Below, one piece after another: positions 21,928 to 31,755 of a stretch of DNA of 64,000 nt. The stretch's first letter is position 1, and every line of letters starts with the position of its first letter. The notes beneath the pieces were generated by a model. That model did no database searches and had not been told where the DNA came from. It was given only the letters and a program-made list of their open reading frames with translations. Source of the DNA: Alkalihalobacillus sp. LMS6 (GTDB lineage: Bacteria; Bacillota; Bacilli; Bacillales; Bacillaceae_D); NCBI RefSeq assembly GCF_024362765.1, contig NZ_CP093302.1:2913564-2977563 (forward strand). Reading direction: 5' to 3'. The translations under genes were made by a program, and so were the position numbers.

Positions 21928-22657
21928 TCGAATTCTCGCCTGCCTTTATCGCTTCAGCTAAGTCAAAGCGCGCGTCATATAACGCTTTTCCGATCACAAC
22001 TCCCGCTATGGCCGTTTCTCGTAATGTTTCCACATCGTCAAGCTGGCTTACCCCTCCTGAAGCAATAATTTCTGCATGGTTTCCAGCCATCTGTGCTAGC
22101 CGTTCACATGCATCAATGTTTGGTCCTTCAAGCATTCCGTCTTTAGCAATGTCTGTATAAATAAATGTTTTCACACCAGCATCTAACAACATTTTCGCCA
22201 AATCTTCTGCTTGAATGCTTGACGTTTCTACCCAACCTTCCGTTGCAACATATCCATTACGAGCATCTAAACCGATCACAATGGCATCGCCATATTTATG
22301 CACCATCTCTTTCGTAAAATCAAGATGGTTAACAGCAACACTTCCTAGAATGACCCGCTTTACCCCTAGGTTTAAGTAATACGCAATATCGTCTTCTGTC
22401 CGAATACCTCCACCAACTTGAACAGGTATGGTTAACTGCTTAGCAATTTCTCCAATTTGTTCATGGTTCACCGGTTTCTTTTGCTTGGCCCCGTCTAAAT
22501 CAACAAGGTGAACCCATTTCGCGCCAGCAGCTTCAAACGATTGAGCTGTCTGTAGCGGTGAGTCATGATAAACCGTATTTTTAGCATAATCGCCTTGTTC
22601 CAATCGAACACATTGGCCATTTAAAATATCAATTGCAGGAAAGATTGTTACACTCAT
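21917..22657 (-). CDS. hisA: ProFAR isomerase HisA
   Basis: Amadori isomerase of step 4, converting ProFAR to PRFAR; a 246-residue barrel related to HisF. D9 is in [14 protein letters not shown] and a second Asp in [13 protein letters not shown] (near residue 130), with phosphate loops [12 protein letters not shown] and [12 protein letters not shown]. It begins 3 bases after hisH. Confidence 0.97.
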   Translation of the reverse strand: MSVTIFPAIDILNGQCVRLEQGDYAKNTVYHDSPLQTAQSFEAAGAKWVHLVDLDGAKQKKPVNHEQIGEIAKQLTIPVQVGGGIRTEDDIAYYLNLGVKRVILGSVAVNHLDFTKEMVHKYGDAIVIGLDARNGYVATEGWVETSSIQAEDLAKMLLDAGVKTFIYTDIAKDGMLEGPNIDACERLAQMAGNHAEIIASGGVSQLDDVETLRETAIAGVVIGKALYDARFDLAEAIKAGENSNAH

Positions 22658-22660
22658 CTT

Positions 22661-23290
22661 CTACACTCCTCTTCTCACTAAATCTCCAAAGCGTTTTAAT
22701 AAAGCTGTCCCTAGTTGACCACTTTTTTCTGGATGAAACTGCATACCGAATACGAGATCTTGCTCGACGATTGCCGGAACATCTGTCCCATAATCGGCTT
22801 TTGCCGCTATAATTGCTTTCGCTGCTTCTACGACGTACGAATGGACAAAGTACACATAGCCTTCTTCCATTCCCTCCGTACTCGCTTTATCGTTTATAAA
22901 TGACAGTTCATTCCAACCCATATGGGGAATTTTTAAGCTTGTTTCGTTTGGATGAATTTTTTCAGAGAAATGAACAACATGTCCGTTTAAATAAGAAAGT
23001 CCCGCCGTTTCCCCGTACTCAGTACTTTTTTCAAATAACAACTGCATCCCTAAACAGATACCAAGTAGGGGCTTTTGCTGGTAAACTTGTTCGTCTAAAA
23101 ATGTTCGTAACCCAGTGCTTTCTAGATTCTTCATGGCATCAGGGAATGCGCCTACACCAGGTAAAATAAAGCCATCACACGTTTTCAGTTCTTGCGGAAT
23201 CCCGCTAATCAGATACGGGATCTCCAGACGCTCAAGCGCTTTTGAAACGGAATGAAGATTGCCCATTCCATAGTCGATAATGCCAATCAT
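22661..23290 (-). CDS. hisH: Imidazole glycerol phosphate synthase, glutaminase subunit HisH
   Basis: Class I glutamine amidotransferase subunit that supplies ammonia to HisF. The nucleophile Cys is in PLLGICLGMQLLFE (near residue 80), and the catalytic His and Glu are in FGMQFHPEKSG. The N-terminus IGIIDYGMGNLHSV is typical. 209 residues; the start overlaps the hisB stop by one base. Confidence 0.97.
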   Translation of the reverse strand: MIGIIDYGMGNLHSVSKALERLEIPYLISGIPQELKTCDGFILPGVGAFPDAMKNLESTGLRTFLDEQVYQQKPLLGICLGMQLLFEKSTEYGETAGLSYLNGHVVHFSEKIHPNETSLKIPHMGWNELSFINDKASTEGMEEGYVYFVHSYVVEAAKAIIAAKADYGTDVPAIVEQDLVFGMQFHPEKSGQLGTALLKRFGDLVRRGV

Positions 23291-23877
23291 TAAAGCAACC
23301 CCTTTGTGGACAATACGCCTTTCTGATTTGAGTCAATGCTGCTCGCTTCATTTAACGCACGTGCACAAGCTTTAAAGATCGCTTCAATAATGTGGTGTGT
23401 GTTGTGGCCATAGTGAACAATGATGTGGAGATTCATTCTTGCTTCTATAGCTAGTTTCCAAAAAAATTCTCGCACAAGTTCAGTATCAAACGTTCCTACC
23501 TGCCCACTTGGCAAATCAACGCGATATTCTAAATGGGGTCGATTGCTTAAATCAACAACCACTTGTGCAAGTGCATCGTCCATTGGCACAATCGCTGAGC
23601 CATAACGACGAATTCCTTCTTTATCGCCTAATCCGCTTTTAAAAGCTTCCCCTAAACAAATCGCGATATCTTCTGTTGTATGATGAGCATCTACTTCGAT
23701 ATCCCCTTTTGCCTGTACGTTTAAGTCAAACTGTCCATGCTTTGCAAACAAGTGAAGCATGTGTTCTAAAAAGGGTACGCCTGTATGTAAATCAATCGTA
23801 CCTTCCCCATCAACATTTATCGTTAATTCAATATCTGTTTCGCCTGTTTTTCGCTTAACGGTTCCTTGACGACTCAT
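23290..23877 (-). CDS. hisB: Imidazoleglycerol-phosphate dehydratase HisB
   Basis: Dehydrates imidazole glycerol phosphate using bound Mn2+. The 195-residue monofunctional form (no phosphatase domain) has both metal-binding signatures, DAHHTTEDIAICLG near residue 70 and HYGHNTHHIIEAIFKA near residue 160. Histidinol-phosphatase and hisC must be supplied from outside this window. Located 2 bases after hisD. Confidence 0.97.
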   Translation of the reverse strand: MSRQGTVKRKTGETDIELTINVDGEGTIDLHTGVPFLEHMLHLFAKHGQFDLNVQAKGDIEVDAHHTTEDIAICLGEAFKSGLGDKEGIRRYGSAIVPMDDALAQVVVDLSNRPHLEYRVDLPSGQVGTFDTELVREFFWKLAIEARMNLHIIVHYGHNTHHIIEAIFKACARALNEASSIDSNQKGVLSTKGLL

Positions 23878-23879
23878 GA

Positions 23880-25157
23880 TTAATCCTCCTGTAATCGAAC
23901 TTCAATTGCTTTTGCATGGGCTTCTAACCCTTCCATTTGTGCGAGCGACATAACCGCTTGTGCATCTGCTTGAAACGCTTGTTTGCTATATGAAATAATA
24001 CTCGTTTTCTTTATAAAATCATCGACCGACAATGGGCTTGAGAATTTCGCTGTCCCGTTCGTAGGGAGAACATGACTTGGCCCCGCGATATAGTCACCTA
24101 CTACTTCAGCGCTATACGGACCAATAAAAATAGCACCGGCATGCTTAATTTTCCCCAACATCTCCATTGGCTCTTCGGTCATAATTTCCACGTGTTCACA
24201 CGCTAATTCATTTACAACTTTCACCGCTTGATCGAAAGATTCACACACATAAATATGACCATAATCTGCAATCGCTTGCTTTGCAACCTGAGGACGCGAC
24301 AATTCGTCCAGCTGTTGCGCAACTTCCACCTGAACACGTTCTGCTAAGAGAGAAGAGGTGGTAACCAATATGGCTGAAGCCAGTTCATCATGTTCAGCTT
24401 GCGAAAGTAGGTCCGCCGCAATAAAACGAGCATTTGCCCCTTCGTCTGCTAACACGCAAATTTCACTAGGGCCCGCAATCATATCAATGTCAACTTCTCC
24501 AAATACAGACCGCTTGGCGAGCGCCACATATTGATTGCCAGGTCCTGTTACCTTATCTACTTTTTTGACCGTTTCTGTTCCGTAAGCAAAAGCAGCAATC
24601 GCTTGAGCACCGCCCATTTTATACATTGACGTAAGTCCTAATTCATTCGCAGCAACTAACACCCCTGCTGGAAGTTGTCCATCTTCATCTGGTGGAGAAG
24701 CCAAGGCAATCTGTCCTACTCCAGCTACCAGCGCAGGTATAGCGTTCATGATGACGGATGAGGGGTAGGCTGCTTTTCCCCCAGGAACGTATAAGCCTAC
24801 CGTATCAAGTGGCGTCACTTTTTGTCCTAGCATCGTTCCGTCTTCTCTCGTCTTCATCCAGGAACTTTTATGTTGTTCCTCATGATACGCTCGAACATTT
24901 TTTATCGCTTTGCGAATGGCTGCCAGTTCATTCTCTTGAATGGCTAAGTACGCTGCATTTACCTCTTCTTTTGATACAAGAAGTGAGGTCAGGTTCGCAC
25001 CATCAAACTTTTTTGTTAGTTCATATAAAGCACGGTCTCCGTCTTGCTTCACGTTTTCGATAATCGACGTTACCCGATCCATGACGGTTTGATCGTCCTG
25101 TAATCGTCGTTTTTGTAGTTTAATGGTTTCGTCTTGTTGAATGTTCGTAATAATCAC
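23880..25157 (-). CDS. hisD: Histidinol dehydrogenase HisD
   Basis: Zinc enzyme oxidising L-histidinol to histidine in two NAD steps. 425 residues with [19 protein letters not shown] near 120, [17 protein letters not shown] near 200, the signature [22 protein letters not shown] with catalytic Glu/His, and the C-terminal [15 protein letters not shown]. It follows hisG by 10 bases. Confidence 0.97.
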   Translation of the reverse strand: MIITNIQQDETIKLQKRRLQDDQTVMDRVTSIIENVKQDGDRALYELTKKFDGANLTSLLVSKEEVNAAYLAIQENELAAIRKAIKNVRAYHEEQHKSSWMKTREDGTMLGQKVTPLDTVGLYVPGGKAAYPSSVIMNAIPALVAGVGQIALASPPDEDGQLPAGVLVAANELGLTSMYKMGGAQAIAAFAYGTETVKKVDKVTGPGNQYVALAKRSVFGEVDIDMIAGPSEICVLADEGANARFIAADLLSQAEHDELASAILVTTSSLLAERVQVEVAQQLDELSRPQVAKQAIADYGHIYVCESFDQAVKVVNELACEHVEIMTEEPMEMLGKIKHAGAIFIGPYSAEVVGDYIAGPSHVLPTNGTAKFSSPLSVDDFIKKTSIISYSKQAFQADAQAVMSLAQMEGLEAHAKAIEVRLQED

Positions 25158-25167
25158 GCTACCCCTC

Positions 25168-25788
25168 CTACACGACAGCTTGCAATTGTTTAATCATACG
25201 TTGTATTTCTGCACGTTTCACTCGATAACTCGCTGGATTTACGATAAACCTGGACGTGATTTCTTGAATCTTTTCCAATTCAATCAAGCCATTTTCCTCC
25301 AACGTTTGACCAGTCGATACAATATCAACAATTCGGTTGGCAAGTCCCATAATTGGCGCAAGTTCAATGGAGCCATTTAGTTTGATCACTTCTACTTGCT
25401 CCCCTTGTTCTTTAAAATATTGAATGGCTAAATTCGGATATTTTGACGCCACTTTAGGATGCAGTTCACCTTTTTGATAGTCTGGTAAACTCGCAACGGC
25501 TAGATGACAGGCACTAATTTTCAAATCAAGCATCTCATGCACATCCCGCTTCTCTTCCAGCATCACGTCTTTTCCTGCTACCCCTACATCAGCTACCCCT
25601 TGTTCAACGTAAGTCGGCACATCCATCGGTTTAGCAAGGACAAAGCGCAAATGCTCTTCTGGTACATCAATAATTAATTTCCTTGACTCTTCAAAGGTTT
25701 CAGGAAGACGGTAACCTGCCGTTCTTAACAACGCTACAGCTTCATGAAAAATTCTCCCTTTCGGCATAGCAATGGTAAGTTGATTCAT
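25168..25788 (-). CDS. hisG: ATP phosphoribosyltransferase, short-form catalytic subunit HisG
   Basis: First committed enzyme of histidine synthesis. At 206 residues it is the HisG-S form, which lacks the C-terminal ACT-like regulatory domain and needs HisZ. Motifs: [15 protein letters not shown] at the N-terminus, [12 protein letters not shown] near residue 65 and the PRPP loop [14 protein letters not shown] near residue 150. Its ATG overlaps the hisZ stop by four bases, consistent with assembly of a HisG-HisZ complex. Confidence 0.97.
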   Translation of the reverse strand: MNQLTIAMPKGRIFHEAVALLRTAGYRLPETFEESRKLIIDVPEEHLRFVLAKPMDVPTYVEQGVADVGVAGKDVMLEEKRDVHEMLDLKISACHLAVASLPDYQKGELHPKVASKYPNLAIQYFKEQGEQVEVIKLNGSIELAPIMGLANRIVDIVSTGQTLEENGLIELEKIQEITSRFIVNPASYRVKRAEIQRMIKQLQAVV

Positions 25789-26957
25789 TTTCCCTCCTCC
25801 TTTTCAAAATAACGATATGCCATTTGCGACTGGTCTTTTTTCCAATTATCCGTTAGTCCAGCTTCATCTTGTAAAATGACGCTATACCCTTCTTGGCGTA
25901 ATTTATACGCTTTTTCAAATGCTTCTTTTCTACGAGACTGGTGGTATACGAAACACCAACTCTCTTCATTTTGTGCAAACTCCCCACATACCTCACTCAG
26001 AAGATCAACTCTTACACCGAATCCTGTTGCCGGAGCACTCCTGCCAAATTGCGCTAATAATTCATCATAACGACCGCCACCACCGATTGGTTGGGCACCA
26101 TCTTCATGATAGGCTTCAAAAACAAATCCTGTATAGTAACTCATATGCAACACCGTACTTAAATCAAACTGAACAACGTCTTCAAATCCTTCTTCCTTAA
26201 TCACCTTCCAAATATGACGAAGTTCTTGAATGGCTTGTTTTCCTTCTTCAGATGTAACGAGCGCATCAGCTTGATCCAACATTTGTTCATTGCCGCGTAA
26301 GTCTATCAGTTGAAGTAGTCGCTCCTCGATGTGTGTAGGCAAGTTACATGCAGACACAGATTCTCGAAAACCGACATCATTTTTCTCAAATAACTGCCGT
26401 TGAATGTTCTCAGCATCTTGCGTTTCGGGTATATACTCCTTAAGCATCGCTTGTAAAAACCCAATATGTCCAAGTACCAACTGGTAGCGTTCAAGCCGAA
26501 TTTCCTCAATTGCTTGTTGGAAGAGTACAATAATTTCACTGTCTCCACTCGCTGTTGCATCACCAATTAACTCCACCCCAACTTGTTCAAATTCTGCTGG
26601 ACGCCCGCCTTCGAGTTGTTGCGCACGGTATAAGTTTGAATGATACGATAACCGTAACGGAAAAGAACGATTCTTCATTGTTGATGAAACGAGTCGAGCA
26701 ATTGGAGCCGTCATATCCGGTCTTAAAACGAGGGTATTTCCCGACAAATCAATGCACTTAAACAGTTGTTGATCAGGAATCGCCGACAATTTCCCAACAG
26801 TTTCAAAATACTCGAGCGCAGGGGTTTGTACTTTTTCGTACCCCCATCCTGCAATTACTTGTAACAACTGTGCAGCAATGGTGCTTTGCATGCGATATTG
26901 ATGAGGCAATTTATCTCTCATACCTAAAGGCTTCTCGAATAAAAATAATTGGGACAT
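25785..26957 (-). CDS. hisZ: HisZ, ATP phosphoribosyltransferase regulatory subunit
   Basis: A histidyl-tRNA synthetase-like protein without aminoacylation role that activates HisG-S and mediates histidine feedback. The 390-residue protein has class II motif-2-like and HisRS-like segments: [36 protein letters not shown] and [15 protein letters not shown]. It lacks the C-terminal anticodon-binding domain typical of HisRS. I use ATG at 26955-26957 (GAGGTG six bases upstream). First gene of the his operon, with a promoter just upstream. Confidence 0.95.
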   Translation of the reverse strand: MSQLFLFEKPLGMRDKLPHQYRMQSTIAAQLLQVIAGWGYEKVQTPALEYFETVGKLSAIPDQQLFKCIDLSGNTLVLRPDMTAPIARLVSSTMKNRSFPLRLSYHSNLYRAQQLEGGRPAEFEQVGVELIGDATASGDSEIIVLFQQAIEEIRLERYQLVLGHIGFLQAMLKEYIPETQDAENIQRQLFEKNDVGFRESVSACNLPTHIEERLLQLIDLRGNEQMLDQADALVTSEEGKQAIQELRHIWKVIKEEGFEDVVQFDLSTVLHMSYYTGFVFEAYHEDGAQPIGGGGRYDELLAQFGRSAPATGFGVRVDLLSEVCGEFAQNEESWCFVYHQSRRKEAFEKAYKLRQEGYSVILQDEAGLTDNWKKDQSQMAYRYFEKEEGK

Positions 26958-27015
26958 ACTAAACACCTCAAATGCTTTAGTTTATTAAATCGCTAACGAA
27001 TTAAAGTTTTTTAAT

Positions 27016-27044
27016 AGTTTACATTTGTTTGGTAGGAAAGTCAA
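27016..27044 (-). promoter_or_regulatory. Sigma-A promoter of the hisZGDBHAFIE operon
   Basis: TTGACT (27039-27044), 17-base spacer, TAAACT (27016-27021) on the minus strand. The leader to hisZ is only about 50 bases and shows no T-box or His-rich leader peptide. Confidence 0.75.
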
Positions 27045-27068
27045 TAACAGCTCTTCTCATTTTTGGTA

Positions 27069-27120
27069 CAAAAAAAGACCTAGACCATCGTCTAAGTCTT
27101 TTCTCGACAAAAACCGAGAA
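27069..27120 (-). terminator. Terminator of the hprK-lgt-yvoD-ppaX-yvoF operon
   Basis: A stem AAAAGACCTAGAC/GTCTAAGTCTTTT (about 27073-27085 with 27090-27102) followed by a minus-strand T-run; a smaller hairpin TTCTCG/CGAGAA (27101-27106 with 27115-27120) sits between it and the yvoF stop. Confidence 0.8.
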
Positions 27121-27125
27121 TTCCT

Positions 27126-27620
27126 TTATTCACTTGAAAGTTTCTTAATAAAACGCATTGGATTTCCAGCGACAAACGTATCCGCAGCTACGTCTTTATG
27201 AACAACTGTGCCAGCGCCTACGACAGCACGATCACCTATCGTAACCCCAGGTAATATCGTGCAATTCGCCCCAATCATCACATCATTTCCTATAATGACA
27301 TCGCCTAAGCGATATTCCTTAATGAGGTATTCATGAGCCAAGATTGTCGTGTTGTAGCCGATAATTGAATTTGTTCCGACTTTAATACGTTCAGGAAACA
27401 TGGCATCAACCATCACCATTAGCGCAAACGCTGTATACTGGCCAATCTTCATGTTTAAAAACGTTCGATACAGCCAATTTTTCATCCTCATAGAAGGGGT
27501 AATTCTTGCTACTTGACTGACGAGAAAGATTTTCACAACTTTCCAAAACGAGACCGTCTTGTACAGCTGCCAAAGAGAATTCGTTCCTGAAACGGGGTAA
27601 CGCTCTGTCTTTCTACTCAT
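27126..27620 (-). CDS. Hexapeptide-repeat acetyltransferase (YvoF-like)
   Basis: A 164-residue left-handed beta-helix acyltransferase of the LbH/maltose-acetyltransferase group. Seen are repeats such as [37 protein letters not shown] and [16 protein letters not shown], the last with an acetyl-CoA-site pattern, and a [12 protein letters not shown] ending. The acceptor is unknown. It is the last gene of the hprK operon, overlaps the ppaX stop by four bases and keeps the B. subtilis gene order. Confidence 0.88.
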   Translation of the reverse strand: MSRKTERYPVSGTNSLWQLYKTVSFWKVVKIFLVSQVARITPSMRMKNWLYRTFLNMKIGQYTAFALMVMVDAMFPERIKVGTNSIIGYNTTILAHEYLIKEYRLGDVIIGNDVMIGANCTILPGVTIGDRAVVGAGTVVHKDVAADTFVAGNPMRFIKKLSSE

Positions 27621-28258
27621 CTCTCTTTCGCGATCTGAAGGAGGTCGTCCATCGAATGGATAATAAAATCTGGGTTAAAGGATTGTAAATAAGCCTCTCC
27701 TTTAAGAGCCCAACCTACCCCAACACTTATCGTACCAGCACGTTGACCAGCTAATACATCATGAGAATTATCTCCAACCATAATGGCCTCTTCAGGGGAA
27801 GAGCCTAAACGTTCTAATGCTTTCAAAATAGGTTCTGGATTCGGCTTCTCGTTTGTTACATCATCAAGCCCAATCACTACATCAAAATAAGGCTCTAAGC
27901 CTGTTAACTTCAAACCCATTCGAGCCGTCTCTTTTATTTTAGTCGTGACAATCGCAAGTTTATATCCTTGTTGATGAAGCTGCTCAATGCCTTCTTTAAC
28001 TCCTGGATAAATCGTCACGAGCGCATCGTGATGTAAATGATTGTGTGCGCGATACGTTGCAATATACGCTTCCGCTTTCTCTTGATTTATAGAAGAAAAG
28101 GTATCCATCAAAGACGGGCCTATAAACGGAAGAACCGTTTCTCTCGTATATTGGCCTGGATAATCCGCCTGAAGCGTATGAAGAAACGATTGGATAATTA
28201 ACTCATTCGTATCAATTAACGTACCGTCTAAATCAAACAAAACTGTATTAATGGTCAT
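27617..28258 (-). CDS. ppaX: Pyrophosphatase PpaX (HAD superfamily)
   Basis: In B. subtilis PpaX hydrolyses the pyrophosphate released when HprK/P dephosphorylates Ser-HPr by phosphorolysis. The 213-residue protein has HAD motif [11 protein letters not shown] (nucleophile Asp near residue 9), motif II in [11 protein letters not shown] and motifs III/IV in [19 protein letters not shown] at 28256-28258 is preferred to an ATG six codons earlier because it gives the family-typical N-terminus. It overlaps the yvoD end by 11 bases and shares the operon with hprK. Confidence 0.93.
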   Translation of the reverse strand: MTINTVLFDLDGTLIDTNELIIQSFLHTLQADYPGQYTRETVLPFIGPSLMDTFSSINQEKAEAYIATYRAHNHLHHDALVTIYPGVKEGIEQLHQQGYKLAIVTTKIKETARMGLKLTGLEPYFDVVIGLDDVTNEKPNPEPILKALERLGSSPEEAIMVGDNSHDVLAGQRAGTISVGVGWALKGEAYLQSFNPDFIIHSMDDLLQIAKER

Positions 28259-29204
28259 ATAGGGCACCCTTTCCATATGCAGACTCTTTTCTTTTTTCTA
28301 ATCGTGTCCATACTCTTGAAATAACGATGGTTAGCAATAGAGCTGTTATCACTCTTATCACTAGCAGTGGCCAAACTGGAATCCCTAGCACAACAAAGAC
28401 GAGCGTATCCTCTACAACTGCATGACATGCGACGAGAAAAATAAAGACGATGTACAAATCTTTTTTCTTTACTTTATCTTCTTTTACAGCGTCAATCATC
28501 ACTCCTGCTCCATAAGCAAGACCGATGGTTAATCCAGAAGCAAGCGTTACGGATGTATTGCGATCCACTCCAATAAGGCGAGTGAGTGGGGACAACCATT
28601 TTGAGATGACCTTTAGCCAACCTCTTTCTCTCATAATTTGCACAACGAGCATTAAAGGAATGACGACCATCGCTAATTGGGCTACGCCCCAAAAAGCTGT
28701 TTGCAGCCCGACAAACACCATTCCTAAAATCGTTGTCGGTTCTGCTGCTTGCGTAGCTGAAGCAAGCCCATAAACGGCTTGCTCGCTGCCGCCATCCCAA
28801 ATGAGGTTAATCACAAATGCAGAAAAAAGCGCTAAGAAAATCCGGACGGCGACAATAGGGAAAACTTTAATTCCGACTTTTGTCGCCACTGCTGATTCCA
28901 CAATTAAATTGTGCGAGAAGGATAACATGATCGCAAGAATGAATACTTCTTTTACGGTTAATTCAAGGGATAGAATAGCGCCAATCCCTGCAAACAAATT
29001 AAGCACATTTCCAATCACTAGAGGAATTGCAGCTTCTCCAGGTAAACCAATAAGATTCATCACTGGTGCAATTCCTGAAGCAATCCAGCCTAAGACAGGC
29101 GTATAACCTAAAAGCGTAACAAACAGTGTAATCGGAAAAATAATTTTCCCTAATGTCCAGGTCGTTTGCAATCCAGACAAGAGCCCTCGTTTCACCACTC
29201 CCAT
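28248..29204 (-). CDS. Nucleoside-recognition (Gate) domain membrane protein YvoD
   Basis: A 318-residue membrane protein with about eight hydrophobic segments and two Gate-like halves, for example [20 protein letters not shown] and [15 protein letters not shown] in the first half and [20 protein letters not shown] in the second. It resembles the nucleoside-recognition family (SpmA/SpmB/FeoB-gate relatives); transported substrate and role are unknown. It lies between lgt and ppaX as in B. subtilis. Confidence 0.85.
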   Translation of the reverse strand: MGVVKRGLLSGLQTTWTLGKIIFPITLFVTLLGYTPVLGWIASGIAPVMNLIGLPGEAAIPLVIGNVLNLFAGIGAILSLELTVKEVFILAIMLSFSHNLIVESAVATKVGIKVFPIVAVRIFLALFSAFVINLIWDGGSEQAVYGLASATQAAEPTTILGMVFVGLQTAFWGVAQLAMVVIPLMLVVQIMRERGWLKVISKWLSPLTRLIGVDRNTSVTLASGLTIGLAYGAGVMIDAVKEDKVKKKDLYIVFIFLVACHAVVEDTLVFVVLGIPVWPLLVIRVITALLLTIVISRVWTRLEKRKESAYGKGALYDH

Positions 29205-29218
29205 GGAATCCCTTCTTT

Positions 29219-30082
29219 CTATTTTTTCTTTTTCTGTTTATTATTCTTTGTGTTTGCTGAAGTCGTAGCACCATCCGTATCTAAATAGCGTGGGGGCTGG
29301 ACGACCATACGTCGATAAATCCATAGAATAATTGCTAATCCAACTAGAACGATTGAAATAAATTGCGCAGTTCGTAGCGTTTCCCCGATTAACAAATAAT
29401 CCAAACGGATGCCTTCAATAAAGAATCGGCCGACAGAATACCAAATGACGTAACTGAAGAAAAGTTCCCCTTGTCTTAAATTCGCTTTTCTTAACAAAAT
29501 TAAGACGATGACACCTACCACACTCCATAACGATTCATACAAAAAGGTAGGATGATAATACGAGCCATTTATGTACATTTGATTAATGATCCAGTCAGGC
29601 AAGAATAGCCCTTCGAGAAATTCTCTTGACACTTCCCCACCATACACTTCTTGGTTGACAAAGTTTCCCCATCGACCAATCGCTTGACCAATAAGAATCG
29701 CTGGTGCAGCAACGTCGGCAATTTTCCAAAAAGATAACTTCTTCACGCGAGCAAAGACAATCGCCGTTACAACCGCACCAATTAACGCCCCGTGAATCGC
29801 TATTCCGCCTTCTCGAATGTTAAATACGCTTAACGGACTATCTGCAAATTGATCCCATCTAAAAATGACATAGTAAAGTCGCGCACAAATAATAGAAATC
29901 GGCAACGCCCATACGAGTAAATCAGCAAACGTTTCTTTGGGAAGACCTCGCTTATCCCCTTCATAACGTGTCCATAAATAACCAACAAACACACCTAAAA
30001 GAATCAACACCGCGTACCAATAAATATCGATTGGCCCAAGCGATATAAAAACCCGATCCATCGGTTCAATTTGTGTATTCAA
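29219..30082 (-). CDS. lgt: Prolipoprotein diacylglyceryl transferase
   Basis: Transfers diacylglycerol from phosphatidylglycerol to the lipobox Cys of prolipoproteins. The 287-residue protein has seven predicted membrane helices and the Lgt signature [16 protein letters not shown] near residue 137, with [10 protein letters not shown] near 185 and [13 protein letters not shown] near 225. The C-terminus is a Lys/Asn-rich tail. Start is TTG at 30080-30082 with GAGGTGA about 8 bases upstream. Likely substrates in this window are PhoA, CccB and the lipoprotein at 51 kb. Confidence 0.96.
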   Translation of the reverse strand: MNTQIEPMDRVFISLGPIDIYWYAVLILLGVFVGYLWTRYEGDKRGLPKETFADLLVWALPISIICARLYYVIFRWDQFADSPLSVFNIREGGIAIHGALIGAVVTAIVFARVKKLSFWKIADVAAPAILIGQAIGRWGNFVNQEVYGGEVSREFLEGLFLPDWIINQMYINGSYYHPTFLYESLWSVVGVIVLILLRKANLRQGELFFSYVIWYSVGRFFIEGIRLDYLLIGETLRTAQFISIVLVGLAIILWIYRRMVVQPPRYLDTDGATTSANTKNNKQKKKK

Positions 30083-30109
30083 TCTGTCTCACCTCTCTAC
30101 TCTCTATCA

Positions 30110-31045
30110 TTAAAATTCTTCATTATCCCCTTGTTCAATTACTTGCGTCAGACGCTCAGAAAATTCTTGCGCTGCATTAAAACCAAGTCGTTTTAAACGG
30201 AAATTCATTGCAGCCACCTCAATAATAACGGCCAAGTTTCGTCCTGGACGAACAGGCACCGTCATCTTTGTTATTTCTGTATCAAAAATTTTCATTTTAT
30301 CTTCTTCAAGACCTAATCGGTCGTACGCTTTTTTCTGATCCCATGTCTCGAGGTTCATACACAAGCTTATACGTTTAAACGGCCGAACCGCTCCAGCACC
30401 GAACAAGGTCATGACATTGATAATTCCTAACCCCCGAATTTCAAGTAAATGTTGCAATAACGGCGGAGGGTGACCGACTAACGTATCTTCATTTTGCTGA
30501 CGAATTTCAACTGAATCATCAGCCACTAAGCGATGACCTCGACGTACAAGATCGAGCGCGGTTTCACTTTTACCAACACCACTGCCACCAGTTATTAACA
30601 CGCCAATTCCATAAATGTCAACAAGAACCCCGTGTACAGCCGTTACAGGCGCTAATTCACTTTCTAAGTAGTTGGTTACACGGCTACTAAGCTGTGTCGT
30701 TGTTAATGTTGAACGAAGAACAGGTACATTTTTATGATTTGCTGCCGCGATAAGTTGAGACGGGGCTTCTAATCCTCGAGATAAAATAATACCAGGTGTA
30801 TCATAGGTACATAGCTTTGTCATCCGCTCTTCTTTTTCTTCATCCGATAACGATTTTATAAAAGATAGCTCAGTTCGCCCAATTAACTGCAGACGACGAG
30901 CAGGATAATACGTAAAAAAACCAGCCATTTCAATCCCTGGACGGGAAATATCACTCGTCGTAATCGGACGATAAATCCCTTCTTCCCCTGCTAATAGTTC
31001 AAATTGGAATTTCTCTAATATATCATTCGCTGTCACTTTTGACAT
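30110..31045 (-). CDS. hprK: HPr kinase/phosphorylase
   Basis: Phosphorylates HPr and Crh on Ser46 when fructose 1,6-bisphosphate is high and reverses this by phosphorolysis, thus controlling CcpA. The 311-residue protein has an N-terminal regulatory domain, [14 protein letters not shown], the Walker [17 protein letters not shown] at about residues 151-166 and the HprK signature [20 protein letters not shown] at 201-220. ATG at 31043-31045 follows AGAGGTG; an upstream in-frame extension would start close to the promoter. Operon head for lgt, yvoD, ppaX and yvoF. Confidence 0.97.
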   Translation of the reverse strand: MSKVTANDILEKFQFELLAGEEGIYRPITTSDISRPGIEMAGFFTYYPARRLQLIGRTELSFIKSLSDEEKEERMTKLCTYDTPGIILSRGLEAPSQLIAAANHKNVPVLRSTLTTTQLSSRVTNYLESELAPVTAVHGVLVDIYGIGVLITGGSGVGKSETALDLVRRGHRLVADDSVEIRQQNEDTLVGHPPPLLQHLLEIRGLGIINVMTLFGAGAVRPFKRISLCMNLETWDQKKAYDRLGLEEDKMKIFDTEITKMTVPVRPGRNLAVIIEVAAMNFRLKRLGFNAAQEFSERLTQVIEQGDNEEF

Positions 31046-31081
31046 GCACACACCTCTTTTACTTAGCTTTCCACTAGCCAT

Positions 31082-31110
31082 ATTGTAGCACGATTTTTAC
31101 CAGAGTCATA
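31082..31110 (-). promoter_or_regulatory. Putative promoter of hprK operon
   Basis: TACAAT (31082-31087) on the minus strand with only a weak -35 (TATGAC, 17 bases upstream). Confidence 0.45.
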
Positions 31111-31128
31111 AACCTTAAAAAAGTGAAC

Positions 31129-31159
31129 AAAAAAGACGCAGAGCCAACGCCCTACGTCT
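31129..31159 (-). terminator. Terminator of the yvlBCD operon
   Basis: An 11-bp stem with two G-U pairs (31134-31144 with 31149-31159) followed by six T on the minus strand. Confidence 0.75.
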
Positions 31160-31177
31160 CAAAGATTCCCTATAAAA

Positions 31178-31522
31178 TTAGCTTCGTTTGACAGGGTTTA
31201 TTAAAATCGCTTGGAACAGCGCAATAATCACAGCTGCAAGTAAAGCAATACCAAAACCATCAATCACAAAGTAACTCCCCATAAACCAAGCCGTCAACAT
31301 TAATGTTAACGCACTAATGACAAATAGGAATAATCCTAGCGTTAAAATGGTTATTGGCAACGTTAATATCGTCAGTAATGGTTTTACAGTCCAGTTTAAG
31401 ACTGATAAGATAAGCGCAGCAATCAAGGCAGCGCCAAATCCACTTAAGGTAAAACCAGAGAATAACGCTGATAAAAGTAAAAGCACAAGTGCATTAAGCA
31501 CAAGACCAATAAGCCATCTCAT
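31178..31522 (-). CDS. yvlD: YvlD, phage-holin-family (DUF360) membrane protein
   Basis: A 114-residue protein made almost wholly of four hydrophobic helices with the conserved NWTVKPLLTILTLPITILTL block in the middle, as in YvlD. Despite the holin label there is no phage context. In B. subtilis it belongs to the yvlABCD operon; in Enterococcus the corresponding protein is LiaZ, part of a membrane-defence operon. It is 12 bases downstream of the PspC-domain gene. Confidence 0.88.
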   Translation of the reverse strand: MRWLIGLVLNALVLLLLSALFSGFTLSGFGAALIAALILSVLNWTVKPLLTILTLPITILTLGLFLFVISALTLMLTAWFMGSYFVIDGFGIALLAAVIIALFQAILINPVKRS

Positions 31523-31534
31523 ATGAACCCCTCC

Positions 31535-31720
31535 TTACTCAGTTGGCATTAAAAATGTAGCAATGATATAAGCAATAAGAACGGGCCATACCGTTGAGAT
31601 TAACGCTAAGATAACAGCGATAAGACGAATAATTGTTGGATCGATTGAAAAGTATTCAGCAATTCCACCACATACGCCTGTTATCATACGCTTATTCGAT
31701 GATCGTTTTAGTTGCTTCAT
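31535..31720 (-). CDS. yvlC: YvlC, PspC-domain membrane protein
   Basis: A 61-residue PspC protein: a cytoplasmic KQLKRSSNKRMITGVCGGIA head, then FSIDPTIIRLIAV and one long membrane region. PspC proteins sense or signal membrane stress. In Enterococcus LiaY, a PspC protein next to a YvlB-like protein, links sensing to relocation of anionic lipid domains. 35 bases downstream of yvlB. Confidence 0.9.
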   Translation of the reverse strand: MKQLKRSSNKRMITGVCGGIAEYFSIDPTIIRLIAVILALISTVWPVLIAYIIATFLMPTE

Positions 31721-31755
31721 CTAACATTACTTCCTTTCAACGACATATACTTCTT

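Noticed and set aside
26958-27068. T-box or His leader peptide before hisZ
   Set aside because: The leader from the predicted promoter is only about 50 bases, without T-box motifs or a run of His codons.
31178-31522. Phage holin, suggesting prophage
   Set aside because: The holin label is a family name; the gene is in the yvl operon and no phage gene is nearby.
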